From the NCBI RefSeq assembly GCF_030811535.1, contig NZ_JAUSQX010000001.1, forward strand, positions 1,736,001-1,800,000: 64,000 nt of DNA. The letters run 5' to 3'. The notes beneath the pieces were generated by a model. It worked only from the letters and a program-made list of their open reading frames with translations. It made no database searches and was not told the DNA's origin. This DNA is from Trueperella bonasi (lineage in GTDB: Bacteria > Actinomycetota > Actinomycetes > Actinomycetales > Actinomycetaceae). This document shows, in pieces, positions 61,583 to 64,000 of this stretch. Position numbers and translations under genes: made by a program. Position 1 is the first letter of the stretch, and the number at the start of each line of letters is the position of its first letter.

Positions 61583-63351
61583 CGTGCCTCCTCCACACTC
61601 ACCTGCGAAGCCACGATCTCCTGATAGGTCACGCAAGTGTGGAGAAGATCCTCGTGGCGGCCACGGCCAACGATCCGGCCGGCGTCGAGCACATGGATCT
61701 CGTCCGCCTGCTGAATCGTGGAAATACGCTGGGCCACGATGAATATCGCAATATCGCCGACGAAGGCGCGCAAACCCACGCGCAGCCGCGCGTCGGTGAC
61801 GTAATCCAAGGCGGAGAAGGAGTCGTCAAAGATCAGCAGGTCGGCCTGGCGGTGGCCGGTGGCGTCAGGCAAGCAGCGGTAAATTGCCCGGGCGATCGTT
61901 AGCCGCTGACGCTGGCCACCGGAGAAGTTCTTGCCCCCCGCCTCCACGTCAGAATCGATGCCGTTCTCGAGCTTCTCGACGAAGTTCCATGCCTGTGCGG
62001 CTTGCAGAGCTCGCTTGACGCGCTCGGGATCTATCGGTGCATTCGGCTTGGGTGAACCCGAAACATTCGAGGCTATCGTTCCGGAAAAGAGGAAGGCGCG
62101 CTGAGGAACAAGCGCGATCCGTGAACGCAGTTCTTTGGGATCCAGCTCGGTGACGGGAATGCCACCGGCACGAACCTGCCCGCCCGATGCGTCAATCAGC
62201 CGGGGGAGTAGCCGAACAACGGAAGACTTGCCTGCGCCGGTCGATCCGATCAGAGCCGTAACCTTTCCCGGCTCGAAACGCATGTCAATATCGCTGAGAA
62301 CCGGCTCTTCGGCACCCGGATACTGCAAACATGCGCGATCCAACTCGAAGTCGATGGGACCGGCGGGCAGCGGTATAGGCGAAGTTGGCGCGGAAATCGA
62401 GGGATCGACGTCGTAAATCTCCTGCAAGCGCTTAGCGGAAACCTCGCCGCGCGGAAGGAACATGACCATCATGCCCGCCATAATCACTGCCATCATGATC
62501 ATCATCAGGTAGGTGATATAGGCGGTGAGCGCTCCGACTTCCATCGCGCCACCGACGATCAGGTGGCCAGCAAACCAGACCACACCAGCAGATGCCGCGC
62601 CAATAATCAGATTCGCCGCCGGCATCATAAACGCCCACAAAAGGCCGATCTCAAGCCACACCCTCCGGAGCTTTTTGTTCGCCACATCGAATTTTTCGCG
62701 AGCTGCGCGCTGGCGGACGAACGCGCGGATCACTCGAACGCCAGTTAACTGTTCACGCAGAAGGGTGTTGATGCGGTCGATGCGCTTTTGTTGCATTTGA
62801 TAGCGGGGGAGGAGCGCCCGCATAACCAACAAAATGAGGGCGGCAAGCACGGGCACCACGATGACGAGCAGTAGCGATAACTGGGCATTTTGCTGGATCG
62901 CCATGAAAACGCCCCCGAAACCCATGAGCGGCGCCGTGACCATGATCGTGAAGGTTAAGAGGGTGACGGTCTGAACCTGAGTGACGTCGTTGGTTGTGCG
63001 AGTGATGAGCGTTGGGGCGCCGAACTGGCGCTGATCGGAGGTTGAAAAGGATTGGACCTGGCGGAATGTGCGGGCACGTAGCTCTCGGCCAAATTCCATG
63101 GCCGTTTTCGAGCCGAGGTAAATTGCGCCAACCATCGCGAAGATCTGCACGATTGCGATAGCAAGCATCATGGCGCCAAGCCGCCATATCACCTGGGTGT
63201 TTTCGGGGAGCACGCCGTCGTCAATAATCTGGGCGTTGATTGCCGGAAGAACGAGACTAAGGAGGACTTGGAGGGTTTGAAGGATGATAATCCCGCCCAA
63301 TGCGGCTTTCTTCCGTTTAAGGAAGTGCCAGCCCAGCCGTAAAATAGTCAA
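61579..63351 (-). CDS. Heterodimeric ABC exporter subunit with degenerate Walker B
   Basis: A protein of 590 residues, first gene of the pair. Six helices begin LKRKKAALGGIIILQTLQVL. The ATPase has Walker A GSTGAGKSS, intact signature FSGGQRQRLTIARA, but Walker B LLIFDDSFSALD with Asp in place of the catalytic Glu; the switch residue is in VAQRISTI (Gln in place of His). This is the asymmetric pattern of TM287/288- and BmrCD-type exporters. TTG 63351 with GGAGGG upstream. Confidence 0.9.
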   Translation of the reverse strand: MTILRLGWHFLKRKKAALGGIIILQTLQVLLSLVLPAINAQIIDDGVLPENTQVIWRLGAMMLAIAIVQIFAMVGAIYLGSKTAMEFGRELRARTFRQVQSFSTSDQRQFGAPTLITRTTNDVTQVQTVTLLTFTIMVTAPLMGFGGVFMAIQQNAQLSLLLVIVVPVLAALILLVMRALLPRYQMQQKRIDRINTLLREQLTGVRVIRAFVRQRAAREKFDVANKKLRRVWLEIGLLWAFMMPAANLIIGAASAGVVWFAGHLIVGGAMEVGALTAYITYLMMIMMAVIMAGMMVMFLPRGEVSAKRLQEIYDVDPSISAPTSPIPLPAGPIDFELDRACLQYPGAEEPVLSDIDMRFEPGKVTALIGSTGAGKSSVVRLLPRLIDASGGQVRAGGIPVTELDPKELRSRIALVPQRAFLFSGTIASNVSGSPKPNAPIDPERVKRALQAAQAWNFVEKLENGIDSDVEAGGKNFSGGQRQRLTIARAIYRCLPDATGHRQADLLIFDDSFSALDYVTDARLRVGLRAFVGDIAIFIVAQRISTIQQADEIHVLDAGRIVGRGRHEDLLHTCVTYQEIVASQVSVEEAR

Positions 63352-63497
63352 CTAAACCCTCCGTCACACGTGTAGCTCGCCTAGTCTACGCCTAGGTGGG
63401 TGTGTACGTGACATTTGCGGGACGATTCCGGACCGATCTTAGGAAAAATCGGAGAAAAGGGCCCGAGAGATCCCTCAAATGTCCGCTGGTTGTTTAC

Positions 63498-63509
63498 TTG
63501 ATAAATCAA
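63498..63509. promoter_or_regulatory. TTGAT-AA-ATCAA palindrome before the GNAT gene
   Basis: A 12-base palindrome lies about 14 bases before ATG 63523 and overlaps the likely -35 to -10 spacer of the GNAT promoter (TAGGAT downstream). It is also between two divergent transcripts, the ABC exporter and this gene. A possible operator of the MarR type; no regulator gene is adjacent. Confidence 0.4.
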
Positions 63510-63522
63510 CTAGGATCGCGAC

Positions 63523-63939
63523 ATGAGTATTAGCTATGCTAATGTGGTTCCAGCCGGTGACGATGTGCGCAATCTGTACAATTCAGTTGGTTGGAGCGCA
63601 TACACTAACGACCTTCCTTCGTTGATGAGTGGCCTCGAGAACTCGACACGTGTGGTCACCGCGTGGGATGATGAACAACTCGTTGGTTTGGCGCGCGTCA
63701 TCTCTGACCGAGCTACCATTGCCTACCTCCAGGACATTCTCGTGGATCCGGAATATCAGCGCAGGGGTGTTGGCCGCGAGTTGCTTCATCAAGCGCTTGA
63801 ACCATTCAACGTCCGTCAAACTGTGCTACTCACCGATGCCGAACCTGGCCAGCGAGCGTTTTACGAATCGGTTGGCTTTACGGAGGTTCGTGATGTTGAA
63901 CCCGACGGGCTTCGTGCCTTCGTTTTGCTGGCAAGTTAA
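63523..63939 (+). CDS. GNAT family N-acetyltransferase
   Basis: A protein of 138 residues. DLYNSVGWSAYT-like N-terminus (NLYNSVGWSAYTNDLPSLMS) and the acetyl-CoA block DILVDPEYQRRGVGRELLHQ followed by FYESVGFTEV. It resembles small GNAT enzymes of the YhbS/aminoglycoside-like group. ATG 63523. The following 61 bases to the window edge show no gene. Confidence 0.87.
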   Translation: MSISYANVVPAGDDVRNLYNSVGWSAYTNDLPSLMSGLENSTRVVTAWDDEQLVGLARVISDRATIAYLQDILVDPEYQRRGVGRELLHQALEPFNVRQTVLLTDAEPGQRAFYESVGFTEVRDVEPDGLRAFVLLAS

Positions 63940-64000
63940 GAACAAGGGAAAGTGGGCCACCAAGATAGTGATTTCGTTGCGTAATCGCGCGCGGACGACG

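Overview
The window is 64 kb of moderately GC-rich DNA from a Gram-positive actinobacterium. The evidence is a complete actinobacterial dcw (division and cell wall) cluster running mraZ-rsmH-ftsL-ftsI-murE-murF-mraY-murD-ftsW-murG-murC-ftsQ-ftsZ, followed by a YfiH-type gene, sepF, yggT, divIVA/wag31 and lspA, together with actinobacterial families such as DUF3040, DUF3145, DUF6318 and DUF6457. MurE carries DDPH where meso-diaminopimelate enzymes carry DNPR, which points to a lysine-type (A3/A5) wall. With the gene order this suggests the family Actinomycetaceae (Arcanobacterium/Trueperella-like). The taxon is an inference; I could not search for it.

Layout. 1-2428: a partial spermidine-synthase-like gene, dinB and a DUF3040 membrane protein. 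2429-3062: an intergenic region with two kinds of short tandem repeat and a set of MraZ-type boxes. 3063-18515: the dcw cluster, closed by a perfect-stem hairpin. 19075-27047: yfiH, sepF, yggT, divIVA, lspA, rluD, a GNAT gene and dnaE. 27331-31481 (minus strand): an S4 protein, a DedA protein and a zinc-uptake operon znuA-znuC-znuB-zur with a Zur-like operator. 31689-35664: glyS, a YibE/F membrane protein and a dus gene with an unusual insertion. 35808-40228: a degenerate amylase-like protein, dgt and dnaG. 40259-43765: tatB-tatA-tatC-DUF6457, divergent from a TorD-like chaperone and an Fe-S protein; no molybdoenzyme is visible. 43792-49941: an accessory zone that starts at a tRNA-Met and holds a DUF3800 protein, a membrane-protein pseudogene with several lesions, a symporter/small membrane protein/5-formyl-THF cyclo-ligase-like operon, a deoC remnant and a decayed higB toxin next to an intact higA antitoxin. 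49942-54762: a sirtuin, secreted and membrane proteins of unknown function, tRNA-Asn and a tandem lipoprotein pair whose second copy is frameshifted. 55164-64000: def, an epimerase, DUF3145, an ACP-like protein lacking the carrier serine, a TPR-like protein, yciO, gph, a heterodimeric ABC exporter and a GNAT protein.

How it works together. Most of the window is housekeeping: wall precursor synthesis and septum assembly, chromosome replication (dnaE, dnaG, dinB, dgt), translation (glyS, dus, rluD, def, yciO, two tRNAs), protein export (tat, lspA) and zinc homeostasis. The accessory zone is decaying: three loci (45230-45926, 49310-49622 and 54170-54762) carry single-base frameshifts or stops, while their neighbours are intact. 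The most interesting candidates for new biology are the Tat/DUF6457/TorD/Fe-S locus without an enzyme, the symporter/small protein/cyclo-ligase operon, and the 16-bp repeat array upstream of mraZ.
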